Source of the DNA: Lachnospiraceae bacterium
GTDB taxonomy: Bacteria; Bacillota; Clostridia; Lachnospirales; Lachnospiraceae
DNA length: 35,701 nt
Reading direction: 5' to 3'
NCBI GenBank assembly: GCA_017438305.1
Contig: JAFRVX010000087.1
Span: forward strand, 1-35,701
Shown here: piece by piece, positions 1 to 7,569 of the stretch
Numbering within the stretch: position 1 is the first letter of the stretch
How the letters are laid out: every line of letters starts with the position of its first letter
Position numbers and translations under genes: made by a program
Notes under the pieces: generated by a model
Database searches by the model: none
Told to the model about the DNA's origin: nothing
What the model saw: the letters and a program-made list of their open reading frames with translations, nothing else

Positions 1-1
1 C

Positions 2-556
2 TTCACGGGCGTGTTTGAGGCGGCAGTCATCCATTACGCCGTGGCAAAGATATTCGGGCCGCTCCTTTTTGGCCGAGGATGGTGCGGATATGCCTGCTGG
101 ACGGCCATGGTGCTGGATTTTCTGCCCTATAAGGTTCCGGAAAAACCGGGAAAGAAGATCGGCTGGATAAGATATATCATCTTTGCCGCTTCCCTGATTT
201 TTGTTGCCGTACTGTTTCTGGCGCATGTCGGGAATATCGAAAGGATCATGTTCTGGGCGTTTATCGCCGGCAACGTTCTGTATTATGCGGCGGGGATCAT
301 CCTGGCCTTTGCCTTTAAGGATAACCGGGCCTTCTGCAAATATATCTGTCCGGTCACGGTCTTCCTGAAGCCCATGAGTTATTTCTCGCTTCTGAGAGTA
401 AGATGCGATAAGGAAAAATGCATCTCCTGCGGAAAGTGCAGACGGGTATGCCCCATGGAGGTAGATGTTACAGATAATTCAAGAAAAAGGAAAAACGGCA
501 CGGAGTGCATCCTCTGTATGGAGTGCGTAAAGAATTGTCCCAAAGAAGCACTTTGA
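2..556 (+). CDS. NapH-like membrane iron-sulfur protein, 5' end cut off by the window
   Basis: The frame is open to the window edge, so the true start lies upstream; the GTG at 11 is unlikely to be the start. The protein has membrane segments (one around IIFAASLIFVAVLFL, another around NVLYYAAGIILAFAF) and two polyferredoxin-type Cys motifs at membrane borders, GRGWCGYACW and FCKYICPVTVF, as in NapH/YccM/NosR-type proteins (Fer4_5). The C-terminus carries two classical ferredoxin motifs, CISCGKCRRVCP and CILCMECVKNCP, for two [4Fe-4S] clusters. Such proteins pass electrons between the membrane quinone or a flavoprotein and a partner. Its place upstream of a molybdoenzyme gene set fits that role, but the partner is inferred. 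Family assignment is firm; specific function is not. Confidence 0.85.
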   Translation, partial: FTGVFEAAVIHYAVAKIFGPLLFGRGWCGYACWTAMVLDFLPYKVPEKPGKKIGWIRYIIFAASLIFVAVLFLAHVGNIERIMFWAFIAGNVLYYAAGIILAFAFKDNRAFCKYICPVTVFLKPMSYFSLLRVRCDKEKCISCGKCRRVCPMEVDVTDNSRKRKNGTECILCMECVKNCPKEAL

Positions 557-702
557 TCTTCCGGCTGCAATAGCTTTGAGGACAGTGATCCGAGGTTTAT
601 GAAGGATCTCTGTTTCATTCGTGGTTCATGATTGACAGGAGTTATCAGAAAAGCGCCGGAAATCCCGGCCGGTCAGGATTTGAAAGAGAGGTCTGAAACA
701 AC

Positions 703-1146
703 ATGAAAAAACAAAGAATCTTATGGATGGTATTATTCATAGCTGCCGTGCTTTTGATCTTTGCCGCCTGTTCTTCACAGAATTCGAGAAGAAACCGTGT
801 CAGAAGACTGTATCAGAAGAACGAGGCGTCCTTTACGCAGGCAGCTTTGGGAAATGATTTTGCTTCCCTTGAGAAGGTCAGCGGCATCCTTGAGGTAAAG
901 ACGGAAAACGAACATGTGGATATTCGATGCAGAGCGGGAGGTTTTGCATCCGAGACCTGTTACTGCGGGATCTTCTATTCGGAAAAAGATGACCTTCTGG
1001 CCGAGTGCTTTTCCCCTGTTCCGGAAAATACGGAGAAACTGGAAGCGGACGGCAGCGGATACCGTTATCGGGAACCCGGCGGAGATAATCAGTACTATGT
1101 GGAAAGTCTCGGAAATCATTATTTTTACTATGAGACCCGGTACTGA
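703..1146 (+). CDS. Small lipoprotein of unknown function
   Basis: 147 residues. The N-terminus is a lipoprotein signal: basic MKKQR, a hydrophobic stretch, and lipobox FAAC with the Cys near residue 23, so the mature protein should be lipid-anchored outside the cell. The rest (about 120 residues, rich in charged and aromatic residues, with ETCYCGIFY in the middle and a Tyr-rich C-terminus) is not a family I recognise. An AGAGAGG-like ribosome binding site precedes the ATG. It sits between the NapH-like gene and the cyclase gene on the same strand, with 48 nt to the latter, so it may be co-transcribed with the molybdoenzyme locus. Function cannot be stated. Confidence 0.75.
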   Translation: MKKQRILWMVLFIAAVLLIFAACSSQNSRRNRVRRLYQKNEASFTQAALGNDFASLEKVSGILEVKTENEHVDIRCRAGGFASETCYCGIFYSEKDDLLAECFSPVPENTEKLEADGSGYRYREPGGDNQYYVESLGNHYFYYETRY

Positions 1147-1194
1147 CCCGGGCGATGATCCGGGCAATGGAGCGGCAAAGGAGCGTGTACAGAG

Positions 1195-1791
1195 ATGATC
1201 TATGATATTTCCCAGGAAGTTTTCAGCTGTGAGATATATCCCGGCGATCCTGCGCCGGAAAAACAGCTGTTCAGTTCAATGGAAAAAGGTGATCTGTATA
1301 ACCTGACGGTATTCAGCATGTGTGCCCATAACGGTACGCATGTGGACGCGCCGTTTCATTTCTTTCGGGAAGGGAAGACCGTAGACGCGGTCTCCCTGGA
1401 ACACTTTGTGGGGATGGCTTATGTTGCGGAGCACTGCGGGACCGTTTCCGGGGAAGACGCTGCGAATATCCTTGAAAAAGCAAAAAAGCGGGATCCGGAA
1501 GCGGCAAAAAGGATCCTGATAAAAGGGCCGGCCGTCGTCTCTTCCGAAGCGGCAAAAGTATTTGCTGCGGAAGGGATATGGCTTCTCGGCAATGAATCCC
1601 AGACCGTAGGGCCGGAGGACGCACCGATGGAAGTGCATCTCATCCTGTTGGGCGCCGGAACCGTACTGCTTGAAGGTATCCGTCTGGCAGCGGTTGAAGA
1701 GGGAACTTATTTTTTAAGCGCGGCTCCGTTGAATCTGTCCGGAGCGGACGGTTCACCCTGCAGAGCCGTATTGATAACAGCCGGAGAATAA
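1195..1791 (+). CDS. Cyclase family protein (kynurenine formamidase-like metal hydrolase)
   Basis: 198 residues, near the usual ~200 of the family (PF04199). The signature metal-binding segment HNGTHVDAPFHF is at residues 45-56, giving His45, His49, Asp51 and His55 as likely ligands for zinc or manganese. The start MIYDISQEVF and the segment IYPGDPAP are also typical of this family, which includes bacterial kynurenine formamidase KynB and isatin hydrolase. The substrate here is unknown. An AAGGAG ribosome binding site lies 11 nt before the ATG. It lies among redox genes, but no tryptophan-degradation genes are nearby, so a kynurenine role is not supported by context. Confidence 0.88.
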   Translation: MIYDISQEVFSCEIYPGDPAPEKQLFSSMEKGDLYNLTVFSMCAHNGTHVDAPFHFFREGKTVDAVSLEHFVGMAYVAEHCGTVSGEDAANILEKAKKRDPEAAKRILIKGPAVVSSEAAKVFAAEGIWLLGNESQTVGPEDAPMEVHLILLGAGTVLLEGIRLAAVEEGTYFLSAAPLNLSGADGSPCRAVLITAGE

Positions 1792-1802
1792 ACCGCCGGC
1801 TT

Positions 1803-1883
1803 CTGTTCATCCTGTTCATGGCCGTAACGGTCGCATTTGCCGTGCTGCTGTATAAAGGCGCGGAAAAGATAAAGAAGAAATGA
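1803..1883 (+). CDS. Possible small single-span membrane peptide (26 residues)
   Basis: Between the cyclase stop and the ferredoxin start there is an open frame encoding a hydrophobic span (FILFMAVTVAFAVLLY) followed by a basic tail KGAEKIKKK and a TGA at 1881. The frame stays open upstream through RRINRR, giving positive charges on both sides of the span. Possible starts are CTG 1803, ATG 1818 (which would cut the span) or a start inside the cyclase gene; none has a convincing ribosome binding site, so translation would need coupling to the cyclase gene. The stop overlaps the ribosome binding site of the next gene. The composition looks coding, but this may be chance. Confidence 0.3.
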   Translation: MFILFMAVTVAFAVLLYKGAEKIKKK

Positions 1884-1895
1884 GGAGGGTCAATC

Positions 1896-2453
1896 GTGTC
1901 AAATTATGGTTTTTTGTATGACCAGACCCGCTGTATCGGCTGCAATGCCTGCCAGATGGCCTGCAAGGACGGGCATGACCTGGAGGCGGGACTGTTTTTC
2001 CGCAGGGCGCAGACGCTGGAATACACGGATGATCAGGGCCGTCTTGCGGTCATGCATTATTCGGGCAGCTGCAATCATTGCCAGGACGCGCCGTGTATAG
2101 AACACTGCCCCACCGGCGCCATGCACCGGCAGGAGGATGGAACGGTCGCCGTCGATCCGGAGAAATGCATCGGCTGCGGGACCTGTACCTGGGTCTGCCC
2201 CTACGGCGCCCCGAAGGTGAGCCGCAGAACAGGCCGGTCCATGAAATGCGACGCCTGCCCGGACAGGCGGAAAGAGGGCAGGGAACCGCTTTGTGTGGAG
2301 GCCTGTCTGACCCACTGCCTGGCTTTTGTGGATCTGGACACCCTGACGGATGAAGAAAAGCAGCGCTGCACCAATACGCTGCCCATCCTGCCTTCTCCGG
2401 AAAAGACTCATCCGAACCTGCTGATCCTGGCAAAGGAGGCGTTTCATGGCTAA
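1896..2453 (+). CDS. DmsB-like ferredoxin subunit with four [4Fe-4S] clusters
   Basis: 185 residues starting at GTG, preceded by GAGGAGGG. Sixteen cysteines fall in the four-cluster pattern of DmsB/NrfC/PhsB electron-transfer subunits: CIGCNACQMAC, CNHCQDAPCIEHCPTGAM, CIGCGTCTWVCPYGAP and CDACPDRRKEGREPLCVEAC. It should carry electrons between the flavoprotein encoded next and the molybdoenzyme two genes downstream. No signal peptide or membrane span is seen, consistent with a cytoplasmic chain. Its stop overlaps the next gene by 8 nt, so the two are almost certainly translated together. No DmsC/NrfD-type membrane anchor gene is present in the window. Confidence 0.93.
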   Translation: MSNYGFLYDQTRCIGCNACQMACKDGHDLEAGLFFRRAQTLEYTDDQGRLAVMHYSGSCNHCQDAPCIEHCPTGAMHRQEDGTVAVDPEKCIGCGTCTWVCPYGAPKVSRRTGRSMKCDACPDRRKEGREPLCVEACLTHCLAFVDLDTLTDEEKQRCTNTLPILPSPEKTHPNLLILAKEAFHG

Positions 2454-3633
2454 ACGATATCTGGTTTTAGGAACCGGCATAGCCGGCCTGTCGGCTGCCC
2501 GAGAGATCCGCGGTCAGGATCCGGAAGCGGAGGTTTTGCTGATCGGTGCGGAGCCGGACAGCCCTTACCTGCGTCCACTCCTCAGCAAAACGGATTTCCG
2601 GCGGCTTCAGCGGCAGAAGATCCTGATCGAGGAAGAGCGCTGGTATGAAGAAAACAGGATCAGTCTGATGAAGGGATGCGCCGTGGCTGCCATCGATCCG
2701 AAGCAGCACCTGGTCACCCTTTCCGACGGCAGGAATCTTTCTTACGATAAATGCATTTATGCCCTGGGCGCGGACTGCTACGTGCCGCCCATTCCCGGCA
2801 GGGAAAAGGCAGGCGTGCTTACGCTTCGCACCATCGGGGATTTCCATAAGCTTAAAAAACACTCTTTTACCGCTGAAGAAGCCGTACTGATCGGCGGGGG
2901 CGTCATCGGCATTGAGATGGCCTGGGAACTGCGGCAGCTGGGCATCCGCTGCACCATTCTGGAAGCCATGCCCCGCCTGATGGCGCGGCAGCTGGACGAG
3001 GAATCGGCCGCGGTGCTTCAGGAAAGGATCATCGCAGCGGGCTGCGGATGCTGTACCGGCGCCGAGATCATTGAGATCACCGGTGAAGATAAGGCCGACG
3101 GCGTTCTTCTGGCGGACGGACGGCGTTTTCCGGCGGACATCGTCATTCTTTCCGCCGGAGTGCGCCCGGTGATCGGCCCGGCAAGGGACGCGGGGCTTGT
3201 GTGCGATCGCGGCGTGGTGACGGATACAGCGCTTTTTACCAGCGATCCGGATATCCTGGCGGCCGGTGACTGCATACAGTGCGGCGGTCCCAATCCGGGT
3301 CTGTGGAACTACGCCCGGATCTCCGGTGAGACGGCGGGTTACAACGCGGTCCATCCGGAGAAGGCAAAGACCTTTGAAGCCGGATCCTTCCCCCTCATCA
3401 TGTCGGCGATGGGCATGGGGCTTTATGCCTCAGGGAATACCGGGGAAACAGAGAATGTCACGGCCGTTCGGAAGCGGCGGCCAAACACGGCGGATCCGGG
3501 AGCCTTCCGCGTCAATCAGAACGCGCGGGGGGAAGAGACCTTTGAGAAACGATTTTATCAGGACGGGAAACTCTGCGGCGCGGTACTGATCGGCGATATC
3601 AGCGGCATGGCAGAGATCCCGGACGAATGGTAA
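2446..3633 (+). CDS. FAD/NAD(P)-dependent oxidoreductase, electron donor to the molybdoenzyme
   Basis: 395 residues. It has an N-terminal FAD-binding dinucleotide fold (GTGIAGLSAA, from residue 9), a second NAD(P)-binding fold (VLIGGGVIGIEMAWEL, about residue 147) and the FAD motif ILAAGDC near residue 270, as in rubredoxin reductase and the NirB N-terminal domain. It lacks an obvious active-site CxxC disulfide, so it is more likely an NAD(P)H:ferredoxin-type reductase than a disulfide reductase. AAAGGAGG lies 6 nt before the ATG, inside the previous gene. Gene order suggests it feeds electrons from NAD(P)H to the four-cluster ferredoxin and then to the molybdoenzyme; this coupling is inferred. 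Confidence 0.9.
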   Translation: MAKRYLVLGTGIAGLSAAREIRGQDPEAEVLLIGAEPDSPYLRPLLSKTDFRRLQRQKILIEEERWYEENRISLMKGCAVAAIDPKQHLVTLSDGRNLSYDKCIYALGADCYVPPIPGREKAGVLTLRTIGDFHKLKKHSFTAEEAVLIGGGVIGIEMAWELRQLGIRCTILEAMPRLMARQLDEESAAVLQERIIAAGCGCCTGAEIIEITGEDKADGVLLADGRRFPADIVILSAGVRPVIGPARDAGLVCDRGVVTDTALFTSDPDILAAGDCIQCGGPNPGLWNYARISGETAGYNAVHPEKAKTFEAGSFPLIMSAMGMGLYASGNTGETENVTAVRKRRPNTADPGAFRVNQNARGEETFEKRFYQDGKLCGAVLIGDISGMAEIPDEW

Positions 3634-3646
3634 GGAGGCGGCCGGA

Positions 3647-6448
3647 ATGAAAGAAAGAAAAACTTGGCAGGAACTCATCAGCCGCCCGGCGGATTTCCTG
3701 GAGAGCCGGGAGAAGGGGATGGCCGTCTGCGCGTCCTTTCCGGGCTTCAAAGCGCATACGGTAAGAGACTGGGAGCTGATGTACGATTTCTGCTTCCGCG
3801 GAACGGATGCGGACTTTACGCCGCCCCTGTGGGCTTCGGTCTGCCTGGGCGAAAAGGCGCTCCTCAACCAGACGACGCTGGAGATCATCCGGTTCTATCA
3901 TCGGTGGGGGTATGAGCCTCAGTGGATCGAAGGCAATCCGCCGGACTATCTGGGGGAAATGTTCCGTTTCTTCGAATATCTGCTTTTCGCGGAAGGCGGA
4001 GATCTTCCGGCCCGCGTACAGGCCGCAGAGGATTTCCTGGATAATTATCTTCTGGAAGGACTGAAGGCCCTTACCGAAAGCCTGGCGGGTTATCCGGACG
4101 TTTATCCCGATATCCCGGCGTTTTTCCGGGAGGTGCTCTCGGAACTCAGTCTTCGGGAGATCACCGAGGAGGATCTTGGCGGCGGCGGATATGCACTGAA
4201 AGCGCCTGTCCCGGATGAGGAAGAACATATCATCAACAGCGGCGGCCTCAATAACTGCGGCGGGATCTGTGTGATCCGGCCCCACGTCCGGGAAAACTGC
4301 GTGCTGCAGATCGAATCCGACTGCAATCCTTCCCATGCGCCTCAGATCAGAGCCTGTGTCCGCGGCCGCGGCTACCGGAAGACCTATCTGAATCCCGACC
4401 GGCTGCGTTATCCGATGCGCCGGCTCGGCGAACGGGGAAGCGGGAAATTTGAACGGATCAGCTGGGAAGAAGCGGTCAGCGAGGTGGCGGATAATATCCG
4501 GCGCACCGGCCGCCTGTACGGCCCGGGAAGCCGCTTCGTCCTGTACGGCACGGGGGTGTGCGGCATCATGCGTCCCGGCACGCTGATGAACCGGCTGCTT
4601 GCGCTGGACGGCGGCTATCTGGATGCCTATAATTCCTACAGCTCCGCCTGCGTAACCTATATATCCGATTATGTTTACGGGACGCCGAACGGCGGCAGCA
4701 GCGCTTCCACCCAGCTGGATGCGAAGCTGATGATCCTCTGGGCGGCCAATACGGCAGAAACGATCTTCGGCCCGGAACGGAATTATTATCTGTCCCAGCT
4801 GAAGCAGAAGGGCGTGAAGATCATAGCCGTCGACCCTCGCCTCAGCCAGACGGCGGTGGCCTACGCGGACGAATGGTTTGCGCTCAGACCGTCCACCGAT
4901 GCGGCGCTGGCGGACGCCATGGCGTACGTCATCTTCGAGGAAGGCCTGCAGGATCAGCATTTCATCGATACCTACTGTTTCGGTTTCGACGAGGAACATA
5001 TGCCGGAAGGCGTGCCGGCGGGAGAAAGCTATCACAGCTATCTATTCTGCGTAAAAGACGGTATTCAGAAGACGCCTGAGTGGGCGGAAGCGATCACGGG
5101 GATCGAAGCGCAGCGTATCCGGGCTCTGGCCAGGGAATACGCCACAACGAAACCTGCCTGCATCGAAGCCGGTTTCGGCGCCCAGCGCCACGGCAACGGC
5201 GAACAGTCCGCCCGCGCCCTGATGATGCTCTCCTGCCTGACCGGCAATGTGGGCGTCAGCGGCGGAAGCAGCTGCGCCAACGGGAGCCGCATCAATGAAC
5301 ATACGCCGATGGCGAATTATCTTCTGCGCACAAGGAATCCCTATCCCGGAAGGATCCCCACGTTTTTATGGACCAAAGCCATAGAGCACGGTACCGAACT
5401 GGAACCGCTTAAAGACGGGATCAAAGGGACGGAGAAGCTGGACAGCAATATCAAGATGCTCTTCTGCATGGCCAGCAACATCCTGATCAACCAGCACAGC
5501 AATATCAACGATACCATCCGTATTCTGAAGGATGACAGCAAGTGTGAGATGATCGTCTGTTCCGACGTCTTCATGACGCCCAGCGCCCGGTACGCGGATC
5601 TTGTGCTCCCGGCCACTTCGGTATTTGAAGGGGAAAATATGATCAGCCCCTGGGCGGGCAGCAACTATTATCTGAAGCATAACCGGGTCATCCGGCCCCT
5701 CTTCGGCTGCCGTTTCGAATTTGACTGGCTGAAGGAAGCCGCCGCCCGTTTAGGTCTGTACGATGACTTTATTGATGGAAAACCGGAGGTCAGCGACTGG
5801 CTGAAAGCCAATTACGCGTATATCCGGGAAAGAGAACCGGAGCTGCCGGACTATGAGACTTTCAGCCGGGAGGGCGGCTGGCAGTTCAAAGAGCAGATCA
5901 AAGCGGTGGGTTTTGAGCAGGAGATCAAAGACCCGGCAAACCATCCCTTCCCGACGCCCTCCGGAAAGATAGAGATCTTTTCAAAAAGGCTTTACGATCT
6001 GGATCAGCCGGATATCGCCGCGATCCCCCGCTATATGCGCTGTCCCGAAGGGCCGGAGGATCCTCTCAGGGAGAAATATCCGCTGCAGCTGATCGGCTGG
6101 CATACAAGGCGCCGGGCGCATTCCATCCATGACAACAATGAATGGCAGGATGAAGTGGAAAAACCCGGTGTCTGGATCCATCCGGAGGATGCGGCCGACC
6201 GCGGCATCCGGGACGGAGAGATGACAGAGGTCTATAATGACCGGGGATGCATCCGCATCCCGGCGGTCGTGACGGAAAGGATCCGGCAGGGGGTGGCGGC
6301 CATTTCCCAGGGCGGCTGGTTTACGCCGGACAAACAGGGTACCGATACCCGCGGCAGCATCAATGTGCTGACGTCCACCGCCTATCCCACGCCGATCGCC
6401 AAGGGAAACCCCCAGCATACGAACCTGGTGGAGATCCGTAAAGCATAA
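3647..6448 (+). CDS. DmsA-like molybdopterin oxidoreductase with an N-terminal TorD-like chaperone domain
   Basis: 933 residues. Residues about 1-178 look like a TorD/DmsD chaperone: helical, with PPDYLGEMFRFFEYLLF (98-114) matching the family's conserved PxDHLxxE region, and FLDNYL. From about residue 195 it is a complete DMSO-reductase-family catalytic subunit, closely DmsA-like: Cys204, Cys208 and Cys237 (ACVRGRGYRK) near the Fe-S site, NPDRLRYPMRR, KFERISWEEA, YNSYSSACV (330s; a Ser is the probable Mo ligand), VDPRLSQT, GFGAQRHGNGEQ, NILINQHSNIND and a C-terminal MGD-binding domain ending NPQHTNLVEI. The first Cys of the usual CxxxCxxxC motif is Gly200. There is no Tat signal, so the enzyme should be cytoplasmic. 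AAGGAGG precedes the ATG. The substrate is unknown; an S- or N-oxide or similar acceptor is possible. Confidence 0.93.
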   Translation: MKERKTWQELISRPADFLESREKGMAVCASFPGFKAHTVRDWELMYDFCFRGTDADFTPPLWASVCLGEKALLNQTTLEIIRFYHRWGYEPQWIEGNPPDYLGEMFRFFEYLLFAEGGDLPARVQAAEDFLDNYLLEGLKALTESLAGYPDVYPDIPAFFREVLSELSLREITEEDLGGGGYALKAPVPDEEEHIINSGGLNNCGGICVIRPHVRENCVLQIESDCNPSHAPQIRACVRGRGYRKTYLNPDRLRYPMRRLGERGSGKFERISWEEAVSEVADNIRRTGRLYGPGSRFVLYGTGVCGIMRPGTLMNRLLALDGGYLDAYNSYSSACVTYISDYVYGTPNGGSSASTQLDAKLMILWAANTAETIFGPERNYYLSQLKQKGVKIIAVDPRLSQTAVAYADEWFALRPSTDAALADAMAYVIFEEGLQDQHFIDTYCFGFDEEHMPEGVPAGESYHSYLFCVKDGIQKTPEWAEAITGIEAQRIRALAREYATTKPACIEAGFGAQRHGNGEQSARALMMLSCLTGNVGVSGGSSCANGSRINEHTPMANYLLRTRNPYPGRIPTFLWTKAIEHGTELEPLKDGIKGTEKLDSNIKMLFCMASNILINQHSNINDTIRILKDDSKCEMIVCSDVFMTPSARYADLVLPATSVFEGENMISPWAGSNYYLKHNRVIRPLFGCRFEFDWLKEAAARLGLYDDFIDGKPEVSDWLKANYAYIREREPELPDYETFSREGGWQFKEQIKAVGFEQEIKDPANHPFPTPSGKIEIFSKRLYDLDQPDIAAIPRYMRCPEGPEDPLREKYPLQLIGWHTRRRAHSIHDNNEWQDEVEKPGVWIHPEDAADRGIRDGEMTEVYNDRGCIRIPAVVTERIRQGVAAISQGGWFTPDKQGTDTRGSINVLTSTAYPTPIAKGNPQHTNLVEIRKA

Positions 6449-6477
6449 ACAGGCGGCAGGGCATAAACAGGCGGCAG
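6443..6477 (+). repeat. Tandem duplication spanning the molybdoenzyme stop codon
   Basis: The 17-base string GCATAAACAGGCGGCAG occurs at 6443-6459 and again at 6461-6477 (period 18). The first copy contains the final Ala codon and TAA stop of the molybdoenzyme gene. It looks like a recent short duplication with no coding effect. Confidence 0.85.
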
Positions 6478-6554
6478 AAGCATTCAACAGCTGCTGCCCT
6501 GAACATCTGTCCGGGCCGCTGTGCGGTCTGAAGAAGGGTTTCGGGAGGAAATCT

Positions 6555-7253
6555 GTGAAATATAAAAAACTACAGCAGCTGCTTTTCTGGACGCTCTGCT
6601 GCGATCTGGGGCTATTCGCCAAGCGGCTGATCGCTCCGGGCGCCAATCTGATCACGGAAGCCCTTCATATCCCCGGAGGGATCGGGACCAGCTTCTCCCT
6701 GATGTTTCTGGTGATCGGTTCCTGTGTGATCCCGCGTTTCGGCAGCGGTATGCTTATGGGAGCGGTGCAGAGCATGCTGGCAGTGTTTTTCGGCATGACC
6801 GGGAGCATGGGCTTTCTTGCCCCTGTCGGGTATATTATTCCGGGACTGATCGTGGATATCGTCCTGTGGGCAGGCAGAAAAAGCCGGCTGGGCAACCTGT
6901 CAGGCTGCCTGCTGGCCAATATGCTTTCATCGGCTGCGGCGGCGCTTACGGCAAACTTCATTGTTTTCCGGCTGCAGGGCATCGTCCTGATGCTGTATGC
7001 GGCGGTCAGTCTCTTTACCGGAGCGGTCTGCGGCCTTGCGGCGGGGAAAACGGCCGGATATCTGGAAGTTATTTTGAAAATTCGTGAAAAGAAGGATATG
7101 AGTCATGCGGCAGAAAAGAATCATTATACTGATCCTTCTGATCCTGGCGGCAGCGGCAGCGCTGCTTGCGGTCCTGCATCTTACGGGGGACAGGACTGCG
7201 GAACCGGGCAGGGTGGAGATCAGCCGGAAGGATCAGAAACGGTCTGCAGGTGA
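6555..7253 (+). CDS. ECF transporter S-component-like membrane protein
   Basis: The GTG start is preceded by GGGAGG. The first about 178 residues form a small, very hydrophobic integral membrane protein with about five or six spans and Gly/Pro-rich loops (PRFGSGMLMGAVQSM, FLAPVGYIIPGLIVD). This resembles substrate-binding S-components of energy-coupling factor transporters, perhaps of the YkoE/ThiW type, which take up vitamins or cofactor precursors. The ECF ATPase and T genes are not nearby, as is normal for shared-module ECF systems. From about residue 183 (MSHAAEK) the frame runs 149 nt into the next gene and encodes a low-complexity Gly/Ser tail, probably because the original stop was lost. 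Lying between the molybdoenzyme and mobA suggests a cofactor-related substrate, but this is a guess. Confidence 0.6.
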   Translation: MKYKKLQQLLFWTLCCDLGLFAKRLIAPGANLITEALHIPGGIGTSFSLMFLVIGSCVIPRFGSGMLMGAVQSMLAVFFGMTGSMGFLAPVGYIIPGLIVDIVLWAGRKSRLGNLSGCLLANMLSSAAAALTANFIVFRLQGIVLMLYAAVSLFTGAVCGLAAGKTAGYLEVILKIREKKDMSHAAEKNHYTDPSDPGGSGSAACGPASYGGQDCGTGQGGDQPEGSETVCR

Positions 7254-7569
7254 GGCGGATATTGCCCGGATCCCGGTAAAGGGCGAACTGGTCAACGGAA
7301 AAGGGGAGAAGGTCAGCATAGACGCAAAAGGAAGCCTGCTGGCGGACCTGCTGACGCGCGCCGGTATCGATCCGGCCGAAGTATCGGTCCTGAAAATAAC
7401 GTCTCAGGACGCGTATTCCGCCGAGGTCTCCGGGGAAGAACTGCGGGAAGCAGGCAAGGTATATCTGGTCAGCGAGGACGATGGCACTTTTACGCTGGTC
7501 GTTTTCGGCGACAGCAATTCAAAACGCAAAGTAAAGAACACAGTACGAATAGAGGTCGATCCGGAATGA
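7105..7569 (+). CDS. Membrane-anchored small protein, weakly like a sulfite-oxidase-type molybdopterin fold
   Basis: 154 residues. MRQKR is followed by an Ile/Leu/Ala-rich span, giving an N-terminal signal anchor, so the rest should face outward. The mature part (LLADLLTRAGID, VLKITSQDAYSAEVSGEEL, VYLVSEDDGTFTLVVFGD, VKNTVRIEVD) follows the order of conserved segments in the C-terminal part of YedY/MsrP-type sulfite-oxidase-fold domains (PF00174), but it is much shorter and lacks the cofactor cysteine region. GAAGGAT gives a ribosome binding site 8 nt before the ATG. It starts inside the 3' end of the previous frame and overlaps mobA by 4 nt, so it is part of the operon. The family call is tentative. 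Confidence 0.65.
   Translation: MRQKRIIILILLILAAAAALLAVLHLTGDRTAEPGRVEISRKDQKRSAGEADIARIPVKGELVNGKGEKVSIDAKGSLLADLLTRAGIDPAEVSVLKITSQDAYSAEVSGEELREAGKVYLVSEDDGTFTLVVFGDSNSKRKVKNTVRIEVDPE

Noticed and set aside
632-660. TTGACA at 632-637 upstream of the lipoprotein gene
   Set aside because: No acceptable -10 box at 16-18 nt spacing.
3599-5035. Minus-strand open frame of 478 codons opposite the molybdoenzyme
   Set aside because: The plus strand matches DmsA along the whole stretch; the antisense product is His/Arg/Ala-rich with no domain.
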